Source: Sphaerisporangium siamense (lineage in GTDB: Bacteria > Actinomycetota > Actinomycetes > Streptosporangiales > Streptosporangiaceae). Taken from it: a DNA stretch of 64,000 nucleotides. The first letter of the stretch is position 1; each line of letters opens with the position of its first letter. The notes below the pieces were generated by a model. That model worked only from the letters and a program-made list of their open reading frames with translations, searched no databases and was not told the origin of the DNA. The stretch covers positions 1,612,001 through 1,676,000 of the forward strand of contig NZ_JACHND010000001.1 in assembly GCF_014205275.1 (NCBI RefSeq), read 5' to 3'. The position numbers and the translations under genes were made by a program. Shown piece after piece: positions 52,225 through 59,637 of this stretch.

Positions 52225-52533
52225 CGGAACCCCCCTGCCAGCTCTGACGCTTCGCTCCTGGCAACCCTAGCCACACGCCGGAGAGCCCGATCCATCTCGC
52301 GACGCTTCTGTGGATAACCGCCGGCCGTCCACAGCGGGCGGACTCCAGAGGCGACGAAGACGTGGCAGGGGTGGGGGCGCAGGATGCCTTCCCAAGTGGG
52401 AGATATCGGCCCAAGAGGTTCGGCGCGGACCCGAAGGAACGTCGAAGGCAGGGCACGCGGACCGTGGCCCTGATGGGGGTAAGCCGGTCGGCGAGAAACC
52501 GGTGGGACAGGCCAGGCGGTAGCCTGCCAGGTC
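52225..52533. other. 309-bp divergent region between the phosphatase-like and GT87 genes
   Basis: No gene is accepted; the short open frames here are low-complexity. It holds the DnaA-box-like pair at 52309-52333 and must contain promoters for both flanking genes. Confidence 0.45.
52309..52333. other. Perfect DnaA-box 9-mer plus a weak one, inverted
   Basis: TGTGGATAA at 52309-52317 is the exact complement of TTATCCACA. CCGTCCACA at 52325-52333 matches TTGTCCACA at seven of nine positions and points the other way. Confidence 0.5.
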
Positions 52534-54273
52534 GTGAGCACTGGTGAGATGCCCGAGGACGGCGCGCCCCGCCGTGCCCACCCCGCCGCCGGACATGGCC
52601 CGGACCCCGCCGCCGGGGGTGGGCCCCAGCGTGGCCCGGGGACTGGTCACAAGCCTGTGGTCGGCCGTGAAGCCCCTGGCCCGGACACCGTCGCAAGGAT
52701 TGGGGCCCAGCGTGTCCCGGGTTCTGGTTCCGAGCCTGTGGCGGGCCGTGAAGCCCCTGGCCCCGACCCCGCCGCCGGAGGTGGGCCCCAGCGTGTCCCG
52801 GGTTCTGGTTCCGAGCCTGTGGCGGGTCCTGGGCTTGCCGCCGGGCCTGGTTCCGGATCTGTAGCCGGGGCTGGTCCGGAGGTCGCCGCTGGGAAGTTGG
52901 GCGGTCATGGAGGCAAGGGGGGCGCCGTCGTTGGTCGCGGTGAGGGGGGTGGGGGGCGCCGGCCCTGGTGGGCTTGGGTGTTGGGGGTGGTGGTCGTTGG
53001 GGTGGCGGCTGTGCCGTTGGTGCGTTATTGGATGACGAATCCGGCGGACCAGCGGCTGGTGGACCTGGACGTCTACCGCACGGGGGGCGAGAGCGTCCTG
53101 CGCGGGCTCCCGGTCTACGACGTGATCACCCCGGCGCCGCAGTTGCTGCCGTTCACCTACCCGCCGATCGCCGCGCTCCTGGCGGCGCCGCTGGCCGCGA
53201 TGTCCTGGCCGGTGGCGCAGTGGGTGTGGACGGCGGGGGTGCTCGTGTGCCTGGCCGTGACGGTCTGGTTCTGCTTCCGCGAGCCGCTCGCGCGGGCGGC
53301 ACGGCCGGCGTGGGCGTCGCCGCTGCTGTTCGGCCTGGTGACGGTGGCCTGCCTGTACATGATGCCGGTCAGGGACCAGTTCCGGTTCGGCCAGGTGGAC
53401 GTCCTGCTGGTGATGCTGTGCGCCGTCGACTGCCTGGCCCGGAGGCCCTGGTGGCCGCGCGGCATGCTGATCGGCCTGGCCACGGCGGTCAAGCTCACCC
53501 CCGGCGTCTTCCTTGTCTACCTGCTGATCACCGGCTTCGGCAGGGACGCCGTCCCCGAGCAGCGGCGCGCGTTCTTCATGGCCGCCTTCACCGCGGCGAT
53601 GCTCACGTTGGTCCCCTTCCTGGTGATTCCACATGACGCCGCGAGCTTCTGGTTCTCCGCCCTGCTCGACTCCGAGCGGCTGGGCGCCAACGCGGCCACC
53701 ACCAACCAGTCGATCCGCGGCATGCTCCTGCGCCTCTACCTGCCGGGGTGGCTGACCGCCCTCCTGTGGCTGGCCGCCGCCGGCCTGGTCGCCTGGTACG
53801 GCTTCCGCCACGCCCGCGGGGCGCTCCTGCGCGGGGACCGGATGACCGCGGTGGCGCTGACCGGCCTGATGGCCGTCCTCATCTCCCCGGTCGCCTGGAT
53901 CCACCACCTCGCCTGGCTGATCATCACACTGGCGGCCCTCGTCCTGCGGTCCGATTTCGGACGTCCGGAACCGGGGGCAGGCCGGGCGCGGTGGGCGCCG
54001 TTGATCGTCACGGTGGCCGTCTGGCTCTACTACGTGGTGCCGATCCCTTGGTGGGGCGTGTCGCTGCGGGCGGCGGAGATCCCCGTCCTCAGCCCCGTCC
54101 TGGGCCGCATCGTCCAGGACGCCTTCGGCCTCGGGGCGATCGCGCTGGTGTGGCTTCTGACCCGGCGTCCGGCTCGGGCAGACGCCGGACTTCTCGACGC
54201 GGCCGTGCCGGGGACGACACGGCACGGGGCGAACCGCACATATGAAGGGCGGCAGGTCGCGGAGGGCCGGTAG
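52534..54273 (+). CDS. GT87 family polyprenol-phosphate mannosyltransferase with N-terminal repeats
   Basis: A 579-residue GT-C enzyme. Residues 1-145 are a Gly/Pro-rich cytoplasmic extension that includes three 27-residue tandem repeats (about residues 22-102). The membrane core (about ten segments) begins with WWAWVLGVVVVGVAAVPLVRYWM. The first outside loop QRLVDLDVYRTGGESVLRGLPVYD carries the catalytic Asp typical of GT87 (PimE-like) enzymes, and LPFTYPPIAALLAAPLA and GLATAVKLTPGVFL are conserved family segments. It uses polyprenyl-phosphomannose on the outer face of the membrane. It is followed closely by pheA. Confidence 0.85.
   Translation: MSTGEMPEDGAPRRAHPAAGHGPDPAAGGGPQRGPGTGHKPVVGREAPGPDTVARIGAQRVPGSGSEPVAGREAPGPDPAAGGGPQRVPGSGSEPVAGPGLAAGPGSGSVAGAGPEVAAGKLGGHGGKGGAVVGRGEGGGGRRPWWAWVLGVVVVGVAAVPLVRYWMTNPADQRLVDLDVYRTGGESVLRGLPVYDVITPAPQLLPFTYPPIAALLAAPLAAMSWPVAQWVWTAGVLVCLAVTVWFCFREPLARAARPAWASPLLFGLVTVACLYMMPVRDQFRFGQVDVLLVMLCAVDCLARRPWWPRGMLIGLATAVKLTPGVFLVYLLITGFGRDAVPEQRRAFFMAAFTAAMLTLVPFLVIPHDAASFWFSALLDSERLGANAATTNQSIRGMLLRLYLPGWLTALLWLAAAGLVAWYGFRHARGALLRGDRMTAVALTGLMAVLISPVAWIHHLAWLIITLAALVLRSDFGRPEPGAGRARWAPLIVTVAVWLYYVVPIPWWGVSLRAAEIPVLSPVLGRIVQDAFGLGAIALVWLLTRRPARADAGLLDAAVPGTTRHGANRTYEGRQVAEGR
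52597..52839 (+). repeat. 81-bp in-frame tandem repeat, three copies
   Basis: Three consecutive 27-codon units, each starting Gly-Pro-Asp and containing QR(G/V)PG(T/S)G and a Pro-Val-(V/A)-Gly run. Copies two and three share a nearly identical second half (GCGTGTCCCGGGTTCTGGTT). The period of 81 bases preserves the frame. Confidence 0.85.
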
Positions 54274-54282
54274 CCTTCTGGT

Positions 54283-55203
54283 ATGCCGAAACTCGCCTAC
54301 CTGGGGCCCGAGGGCACCTTCTGCGAGGCCGCCCTTCGTATTGTCGCGCCTGACGCCGAGCGCCTGCCCTGCGCCAGCGTGACCGCCGCGCTCGACGCCG
54401 CGCGGTCCGGTGAGGCCGACGGGGCGGTCGTCCCGCTGGAGAATTCCGTCGAGGGCGCGATCACCGTCACGCTCGACGAGCTGGCCCGCGGCCGGCCGTT
54501 GCTGATCAGCGCCGAGGTCCTGCTGCCCGTCGAGTTCTCCCTGCTCGTGCGGCCCGGCACCGCGATGCCGCACATCAAGCGCGTCTACTCCCACCCGGCG
54601 GCGATCACCCAGTGCCGCAACTATCTGGCGCGCGAGCTGCCCGACGCCGTGGTCGTCGCCGCGCCGTCCACGGCCGCCGCCGCCCAGGAGGTCTCCTCGC
54701 CGGGCTCGCCGTACGACGCGGCGATCGCCCCGGCCATCGCGGGCGAGCACTACAACCTGACCGAGCTGGGCTCCAACATCGGCGACCGGGACGACACGGT
54801 GACGCGGTTCATCCGCGTCTCACCGCCCGGCCCGCTGCCCGAGCCCACCGGCGCCGACCGCACCTCGCTGGTGGCCTTCCTCCGCGACGACCACCCTGGC
54901 GCGCTGCTGGAGATGCTGAACGAGTTCGCCGTCCGCGGGGTCAACTTGACCCGCATCGAGTCGCGTCCCACCGGGGACGGCATCGGGCGCTATTTCTTCC
55001 ACTTCGACGCCGAGGGTCACGTGGCCGAGGCCCGCGTGGGCGACGCCCTTTCCGGCCTGCACCGCCTTTCGGACGAGGTGCGCTTCCTGGGCAGCTACCC
55101 GCGTGCCGACCGAATCTCGCCCGAGCTGAAGCGGGGCACCACCGGCGCCGACTTCGCCGAGGCCGCCGAGTGGCTCGCCCGCGTTCGCGCCGGTCGCGCC
55201 TGA
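54283..55203 (+). CDS. pheA: Prephenate dehydratase
   Basis: A 306-residue monofunctional enzyme for phenylalanine synthesis: prephenate to phenylpyruvate. The catalytic domain has YLGPEGTF at the start, PLENSVEGAITVTLDEL, and the active-site DDTVTRFIRV with the catalytic Thr-Arg-Phe. The C-terminal ACT domain (about residues 195-275) has GALLEMLNEFAVRGVNLTRIESRP, with the ESRP motif that binds phenylalanine for feedback control. No chorismate mutase domain is fused. It lies 10 bases after the GT87 gene and 63 bases before serS. Confidence 0.95.
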   Translation: MPKLAYLGPEGTFCEAALRIVAPDAERLPCASVTAALDAARSGEADGAVVPLENSVEGAITVTLDELARGRPLLISAEVLLPVEFSLLVRPGTAMPHIKRVYSHPAAITQCRNYLARELPDAVVVAAPSTAAAAQEVSSPGSPYDAAIAPAIAGEHYNLTELGSNIGDRDDTVTRFIRVSPPGPLPEPTGADRTSLVAFLRDDHPGALLEMLNEFAVRGVNLTRIESRPTGDGIGRYFFHFDAEGHVAEARVGDALSGLHRLSDEVRFLGSYPRADRISPELKRGTTGADFAEAAEWLARVRAGRA

Positions 55204-55266
55204 TCCGGGCCGGGTCACCTCTATTAGACGCGCGAGCCGTGGCCGGACATCGGTAGCCTTTGTTAC

Positions 55267-56529
55267 GTGATTGACCTGCGTACCCTTCGTGAGGACCCCG
55301 ACCGGCTACGGGCGTCGCAGCGTGCCCGCGGTGAGGACGACTCGGTCGTCGACACGCTGCTCGACCTCGACGAGCGCCGCCGCAGTGCGTTGAGCGGCTT
55401 CGAGGCGCTGCGCGCCGAGCAGAAGAGCGTCGGCAAGTCGGTCTCCGTGTCCTCCGGCGACGAGCGCGCGGCGCTCCTCGCGCGGGCCAAAGAGCTGGCC
55501 GCGGAGGTCAAGGGCGCCGATGCCGAGGCGGAGAAGCTCGCCAAGCGACTGGACGAGCTGATGATGTCGGTGCCCAACATCGTGGAGGAGGGCGCCCCGG
55601 TCGGCGGTGAGGACGATTACGTCGTCCTCGAAGAGGTCGGCGAGAAGCCCGCCTTCGACTTCACCCCGCGCGACCACCTGGAGCTCGGAGAGATGCTCGG
55701 GGCGATCGACACCGAGCGGGGGGCGAAGGTCTCCGGCGCGCGGTTCTACTTCCTGAAGGGCCTCGGCGCACGGCTGCAGCTCGGCCTGCTCAACATGGCG
55801 ATGCAGCAGGCCATCGAGTCCGGGTTCACGCCCATGATCACCCCGGTGCTGCTCAAGCCGGAGGCCATGGCGGGGACGGGCTTCCTCGGCTCGCACGCTT
55901 CCGAGGTGTACCGGCTGGAGGCCGACGACCTCTACCTGGTGGGCACCTCCGAGGCCCCCATGGCGGCCTACCACTGGGACGAGATCCTGGACGGCAGGTC
56001 GCTCCCGCTGCGGTACGCGGGGTGGTCGTCCTGCTTCCGGCGGGAGGCCGGCTCGTACGGCAAGGACACCCGGGGCATCATCCGGGTCCACCAGTTCGAC
56101 AAGGTGGAGATGTTCTCCTACTGCCGCCCCGAGGACTCCCGCGAGGAGCACGCGCGGCTGCTGGCCTGGGAGAAGGACATGCTGGCCAAGGCCGAGCTGC
56201 CGTACCGCGTCATCGACACGGCGGCGGGTGACCTGGGCAGCAGCGCGGCCAGGAAGTTCGACTGCGAGGCGTGGCTGCCGACGCAGAACCGCTACCTGGA
56301 GCTGACCTCGACGTCCAACTGCACCGAGTTCCAGGCCCGGCGGCTCGCGGTGCGGTACAGGGACACCGACGAGAAGCCCCGGCACGTGGCCACCCTCAAC
56401 GGCACCCTGGCGACCACACGATGGATCGTGGCGATCCTGGAGAACCACCAGCAGGCGGACGGTTCGGTCGTGGTGCCGAAGGCTCTGCGCCCGTTTGTCG
56501 GCCTCGACGTGCTCGAACCCGTGAAGTAA
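55267..56529 (+). CDS. serS: Seryl-tRNA synthetase
   Basis: A 420-residue class II synthetase that charges tRNA-Ser. The N-terminal antiparallel coiled coil (about residues 30-105) contacts the tRNA's long variable arm. Motif 2 is [30 protein letters not shown], motif 3 is [12 protein letters not shown] and [20 protein letters not shown]. All expected residues are present. The start is GTG at 55267 ([10 protein letters not shown]). A strong terminator follows. A tRNA-Ser gene occurs 5 kb away. Confidence 0.97.
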   Translation: MIDLRTLREDPDRLRASQRARGEDDSVVDTLLDLDERRRSALSGFEALRAEQKSVGKSVSVSSGDERAALLARAKELAAEVKGADAEAEKLAKRLDELMMSVPNIVEEGAPVGGEDDYVVLEEVGEKPAFDFTPRDHLELGEMLGAIDTERGAKVSGARFYFLKGLGARLQLGLLNMAMQQAIESGFTPMITPVLLKPEAMAGTGFLGSHASEVYRLEADDLYLVGTSEAPMAAYHWDEILDGRSLPLRYAGWSSCFRREAGSYGKDTRGIIRVHQFDKVEMFSYCRPEDSREEHARLLAWEKDMLAKAELPYRVIDTAAGDLGSSAARKFDCEAWLPTQNRYLELTSTSNCTEFQARRLAVRYRDTDEKPRHVATLNGTLATTRWIVAILENHQQADGSVVVPKALRPFVGLDVLEPVK

Positions 56530-56539
56530 AGCTGCACGT

Positions 56540-56578
56540 AGTAAGCCCCTTCTCACTATGCGGAGTAAGGGGCTTACT
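56540..56578 (+). terminator. Terminator of serS
   Basis: A perfect 12-bp stem AGTAAGCCCCTT (56540-56551) / AAGGGGCTTACT (56567-56578), beginning ten bases after the serS stop. Confidence 0.75.
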
Positions 56579-56637
56579 TATGCGCTATCTGTCGCCTATG
56601 TCCGCTTTGTCAGGACGTTAGGCCCCTATATGACACG

Positions 56638-56667
56638 AAGGCGGGATTCCCCAGGGAATCCCGCCTT
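56638..56667 (-). terminator. Terminator of cspA
   Basis: A 13-bp perfect stem (about 56638-56650 with 56655-56667), starting 15 bases past the cspA stop on the minus strand. Confidence 0.75.
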
Positions 56668-56681
56668 CTGTGTGTCAGTGG

Positions 56682-56885
56682 TCAGAGAGCGCGGACCTGC
56701 GACGCCTGCGGACCCTTCTGGCCCTGCGTCACCTCGAACTCGACCCGCTGTCCGTCCTCGAGGCTGCGGTAGCCGCTGCCGACGATCTCGGAGAAGTGCA
56801 CGAAGACGTCCGGCGCCTCACCGTCCGGGGCGATGAAACCGTACCCCTTCTCCGCGTTGAACCACTTGACCGTTCCCTGAGCCAT
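56682..56885 (-). CDS. cspA: Cold shock domain protein
   Basis: A 67-residue single-stranded nucleic-acid-binding protein. The RNA-binding motifs are RNP1 KGYGFI and RNP2 VFVHF, with the surrounding [16 protein letters not shown] start. It melts RNA secondary structure and supports transcription and translation at low temperature or in general growth. The ATG at 56885 follows GGAGAG. The upstream region on the minus strand is 235 bp long and contains leader structure, as is usual for csp genes. Confidence 0.96.
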   Translation of the reverse strand: MAQGTVKWFNAEKGYGFIAPDGEAPDVFVHFSEIVGSGYRSLEDGQRVEFEVTQGQKGPQASQVRAL

Positions 56886-56910
56886 TAAAGCTCTCCCTGC
56901 AATTGATCTT

Positions 56911-56933
56911 GGGGTTCACACCGCGCGAACCCC
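56911..56933 (-). promoter_or_regulatory. Hairpin in the probable cspA 5' leader
   Basis: GGGGTTC (56911-56917) pairs perfectly with GAACCCC (56927-56933) around 9 bases, 26-48 bases before the cspA start. A TATTAG at about 57000 on the minus strand could be a -10, giving a leader of about 110 bases that could fold differently with temperature. Confidence 0.35.
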
Positions 56934-57120
56934 GGGTTGTGTCGCACAGCTTCCCGGGGCCGCTCAGACAGTCAAGCTGGTTCTGCACATCGGGTTCAGC
57001 TAATACAACGCCACCACATCTAACACCATCGGAGCGCCTTTGTTCCCACTCACGGCCAGATTCTTTTACTCCCAGGGCTGACGGCGGCGCACCCCTGCAC
57101 AGGGCAAACTAGAGCTTGTT

Positions 57121-57924
57121 ATGGTCAGCCCCCGCCTCATCGCCACCGACCTGGACGGCACCGCCCTCCGGTCGGACGGCACCGTCTCCCCGCGCACGGC
57201 CGCCGCGTTCGCCCGCGTCGAGCAGGCCGGCGCGCTCCTCGTGTTCGTCACCGGCAGGCCCCCGAGGTGGATCGGCGAGGTGGCCGAGGCCGTCCGGTAC
57301 CAGGGGCTCGCCATCTGCGCCAACGGCGCGCTCGTGTACGACCTGCACACCGAGCGCGTCGTCGAGTCCCACCTGATCGGCCCCGAGGTCCTCTCCGAGA
57401 CGGTGGCCCGCCTGCGCCACCACCTCCCCGACCTCAGCTTCTCGGTGGAGTACGAGCGCGGCTTCGCCCACGAGGCCGGGTTCACGCTGCGCCGGTGGGA
57501 CGCGCCCGAGGGGACGGCGCCGCGCGTGGGCGCCTCGACGCTGCTCTCGGAGCCCTGCGCCAAGCTGCTGGCCTTCCACCAGAGCATGGACCCCGATTCC
57601 CTGCACGTGCTCGTCAACGACCTCGTCGGCGATCTCGTGACGGCCACCCGCTCCAGCGGCAAGGCGCTGATCGAGATGAGCGCTCAGGGGGTGACGAAGG
57701 CCTCGGCGCTGGCCGCGCTCGCGCGGCACCACCTGCTCGGGCCCGGCGAGGTCGTGGCGTTCGGGGACATGCCCAACGACCTGCCCATGCTCGCCTGGGC
57801 CGGCACCTCGTACGCCGTGGCCAACGCCCACCCGGACGTCCTCGCCGCCGTCACCCACGTGACGGCGGCCAACGACGAGGACGGGGTGGCCGTGGTCCTG
57901 GAGGAACTGTTCGACCGGCCGTGA
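57121..57924 (+). CDS. HAD-superfamily hydrolase, Cof/sugar-phosphatase type
   Basis: A 267-residue phosphatase with the C2b-type cap (Cof family). Motif I is LIATDLDGTAL with nucleophile D10 and acid/base D12. Motif II is the Thr in VFVTGR. The Lys and motif IV are in K-ALIEMS, VTKASAL and GDMPNDLPML. It probably removes phosphate from sugar phosphates or cofactors; these enzymes are promiscuous. The ATG at 57121 starts the first strand directly. Confidence 0.92.
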   Translation: MVSPRLIATDLDGTALRSDGTVSPRTAAAFARVEQAGALLVFVTGRPPRWIGEVAEAVRYQGLAICANGALVYDLHTERVVESHLIGPEVLSETVARLRHHLPDLSFSVEYERGFAHEAGFTLRRWDAPEGTAPRVGASTLLSEPCAKLLAFHQSMDPDSLHVLVNDLVGDLVTATRSSGKALIEMSAQGVTKASALAALARHHLLGPGEVVAFGDMPNDLPMLAWAGTSYAVANAHPDVLAAVTHVTAANDEDGVAVVLEELFDRP

Positions 57925-58035
57925 TCGGAGACGGCTCGCCGGGCCGCTGAGATCGTCCACGACGGCCTCACGGACCCGGGGGATAGAACGGCCCCCGCGA
58001 AGATCTTCACGCGCCTCTGGGGCGCGCAGAGACGC

Positions 58036-58551
58036 CTACAGGTAAGGGCCGGGGGCGCGATGAACCTGGTCTTCCTTCGCGACGCCGCCGGGGAGGGCAC
58101 GCCGCATCTGCTCAAGCTGGGCCCTGGCGGCCATCTGCTGGGCGAACAGCGTGGTCTGGATGCCGTGGAACAGGCCCTCCAGCCAGCCGACGAGCTGGGC
58201 GTGGGCCACCCGCAGCTCGGCCTCGCTGGGCGTGCGACCGTCGTCGCCGTCGGTGAACGGCAGGGACAGGCGTTCGAGTTCGTCGACCAGCTCGGGCGCC
58301 AGGCCGTCCTCAAGCTCCTTGATGGAACTCTGGTGGATCTCCTTGAGGCGCTTGCGGCTGGCCTCGTCCAGAGGAGCCGCGCGGACCTCCTCCAGGAGCT
58401 GGCGGATCATGCTCCCGATGCGCATGACCTTCGCCGGCTGCTCCACCAGCTCGGCGACCGAGCGTTCCTCCGGCTTCCCGTCGTCCCCCTCGACCGTGAG
58501 GCCGTTCGGCCCCACCACGACGATCTGCGGGGTGCTCTCCTCAGCATTCAT
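58036..58551 (-). CDS. bpa: Bacterial proteasome activator Bpa (PafE)
   Basis: A 171-residue member of the DUF2587 family. Bpa forms a dodecameric ring that opens the 20S proteasome gate and delivers unfolded proteins without ATP. The central helices (VMRIGSMIRQLLEEVRAAPLDEASRKRLKEIHQSSIKELEDGLAPELVDEL) are characteristic. The C-terminus, which inserts into the proteasome alpha ring, ends G-P-Y-L here; the well studied mycobacterial form is GQYL. The ATG at 58551 is used; a TTG three codons earlier is an alternative. A proteasome must therefore exist in this organism, although no prcA/prcB lies in this window. Confidence 0.93.
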   Translation of the reverse strand: MNAEESTPQIVVVGPNGLTVEGDDGKPEERSVAELVEQPAKVMRIGSMIRQLLEEVRAAPLDEASRKRLKEIHQSSIKELEDGLAPELVDELERLSLPFTDGDDGRTPSEAELRVAHAQLVGWLEGLFHGIQTTLFAQQMAARAQLEQMRRALPGGVAKEDQVHRAPGPYL

Positions 58552-58566
58552 GACATTCAACCTAGC

Positions 58567-59523
58567 TCACCTGGTCAACAGGACTTTCCCGATGTGCTCC
58601 CCGGATTCGAGCATCCGGTGGGCTTCCCCGGCCTCGGCCATGGGAACCGTGGCGTGGATCACAGGACGGATCGCGCCGGCCTCGACCAGCGGCCACACGT
58701 TCTGCTCCACCCCGCGGACGATCGCGCCCTTCTCCGCCACGGGACGGCTGCGCAGCGCCGTCGCGTGGATCGCCGCCCGCTTGGCCAGCAGCGCGCCGAG
58801 GTCGAGCTCGCCCTTGGTGCCGCCCTGGAGGCCGATCACGACCAGCCGCCCTCCGGTGTTCAGTACCGAGACGTTCCTACGGAGATACTTCGCCCCCATG
58901 ATGTCGAGGACGACGTCGGCGCGCGCCTTTTCCGCGAAGTCCTCCTCGCGGTAGTTGATCGCCTCGTCGGCGCCGAGTTCACGGCAGCGCGCGACCTTCG
59001 CGGCCGTGCCGGCGGTGGCGATCACATGGGCGCCGAACGCCTTGGCGAGCTGAATGGCGAACGTGCCGATTCCGCTCGTGCCGCCGTGCACGAGGAGCGT
59101 CTCGCCGCGCCGCAGGCGCGCCGTCATGAAGACGTTCGACCACACCGTGCACGCCACCTCGGGAAGCGAGGCGGCCTCGACGGTGGTGACGCCCTCGGGA
59201 ACGCGCGTCACCTGCTCCCACGGCACCGCGACCCTCTCCGCGTACCCTCCCCCGGCCAGCAGCGCGCACACCTCGTCCCCGGGAGAGAACCCCTCGACGT
59301 CCGCCCCGACCTCCGAGACCACGCCGGAGCACTCCATGCCGGGGATCTCGGACGCGCCGCGGGGCGGCGGGTAGTTCCCCTGGCGCTGCAACAGGTCGGC
59401 GCGGTTGACGCCGGCGGCGGTCACGTCGATGAGCACCTCGCCCGGCGCCGGGCGGGGATCGGGCACCTCACGCCACTCCAGCACATCGGGGCCGCCGGGC
59501 TCGGATATAAGGATCGCGCGCAT
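58567..59523 (-). CDS. NAD(P)H-quinone oxidoreductase, zinc-independent MDR family
   Basis: A 318-residue medium-chain reductase of the quinone oxidoreductase (QOR) group. The catalytic-domain start is LEWREVPDPRPAPGEVLIDV, with GVNRADLLQRQGNYPPP, the QOR signature. The NADPH-binding Rossmann motif is GGTSGIGTFAIQLAKAFGA. No zinc ligands are present. It reduces quinones or alpha,beta-unsaturated carbonyls. It lies 15 bases upstream of bpa on the same strand, so the two may be cotranscribed. Confidence 0.92.
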   Translation of the reverse strand: MRAILISEPGGPDVLEWREVPDPRPAPGEVLIDVTAAGVNRADLLQRQGNYPPPRGASEIPGMECSGVVSEVGADVEGFSPGDEVCALLAGGGYAERVAVPWEQVTRVPEGVTTVEAASLPEVACTVWSNVFMTARLRRGETLLVHGGTSGIGTFAIQLAKAFGAHVIATAGTAAKVARCRELGADEAINYREEDFAEKARADVVLDIMGAKYLRRNVSVLNTGGRLVVIGLQGGTKGELDLGALLAKRAAIHATALRSRPVAEKGAIVRGVEQNVWPLVEAGAIRPVIHATVPMAEAGEAHRMLESGEHIGKVLLTR

Positions 59524-59637
59524 GCGACCAAACTATCCGGGTAGCCAACTCGGCGGTTGACCGCGTTCGGCGTGATGGCCGACGGTAATCTTCTTTCTAT
59601 TTGCTGCCCCTTTAGTCCAGTCCCGAGGGGGAACACG

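Noticed and set aside
52310..52522. 70-codon plus-strand frame in the divergent gap before the GT87 gene
   Set aside because: Arg/Gly-rich, no ribosome binding site, overlaps the DnaA-box pair and promoter space.
57980..58060. GC-rich pairing between GCCCCCG and CGGGGGC near the bpa end
   Set aside because: Loop of about 60 bases and overlap with the bpa coding end; pairing of this size is expected by chance at this GC content.
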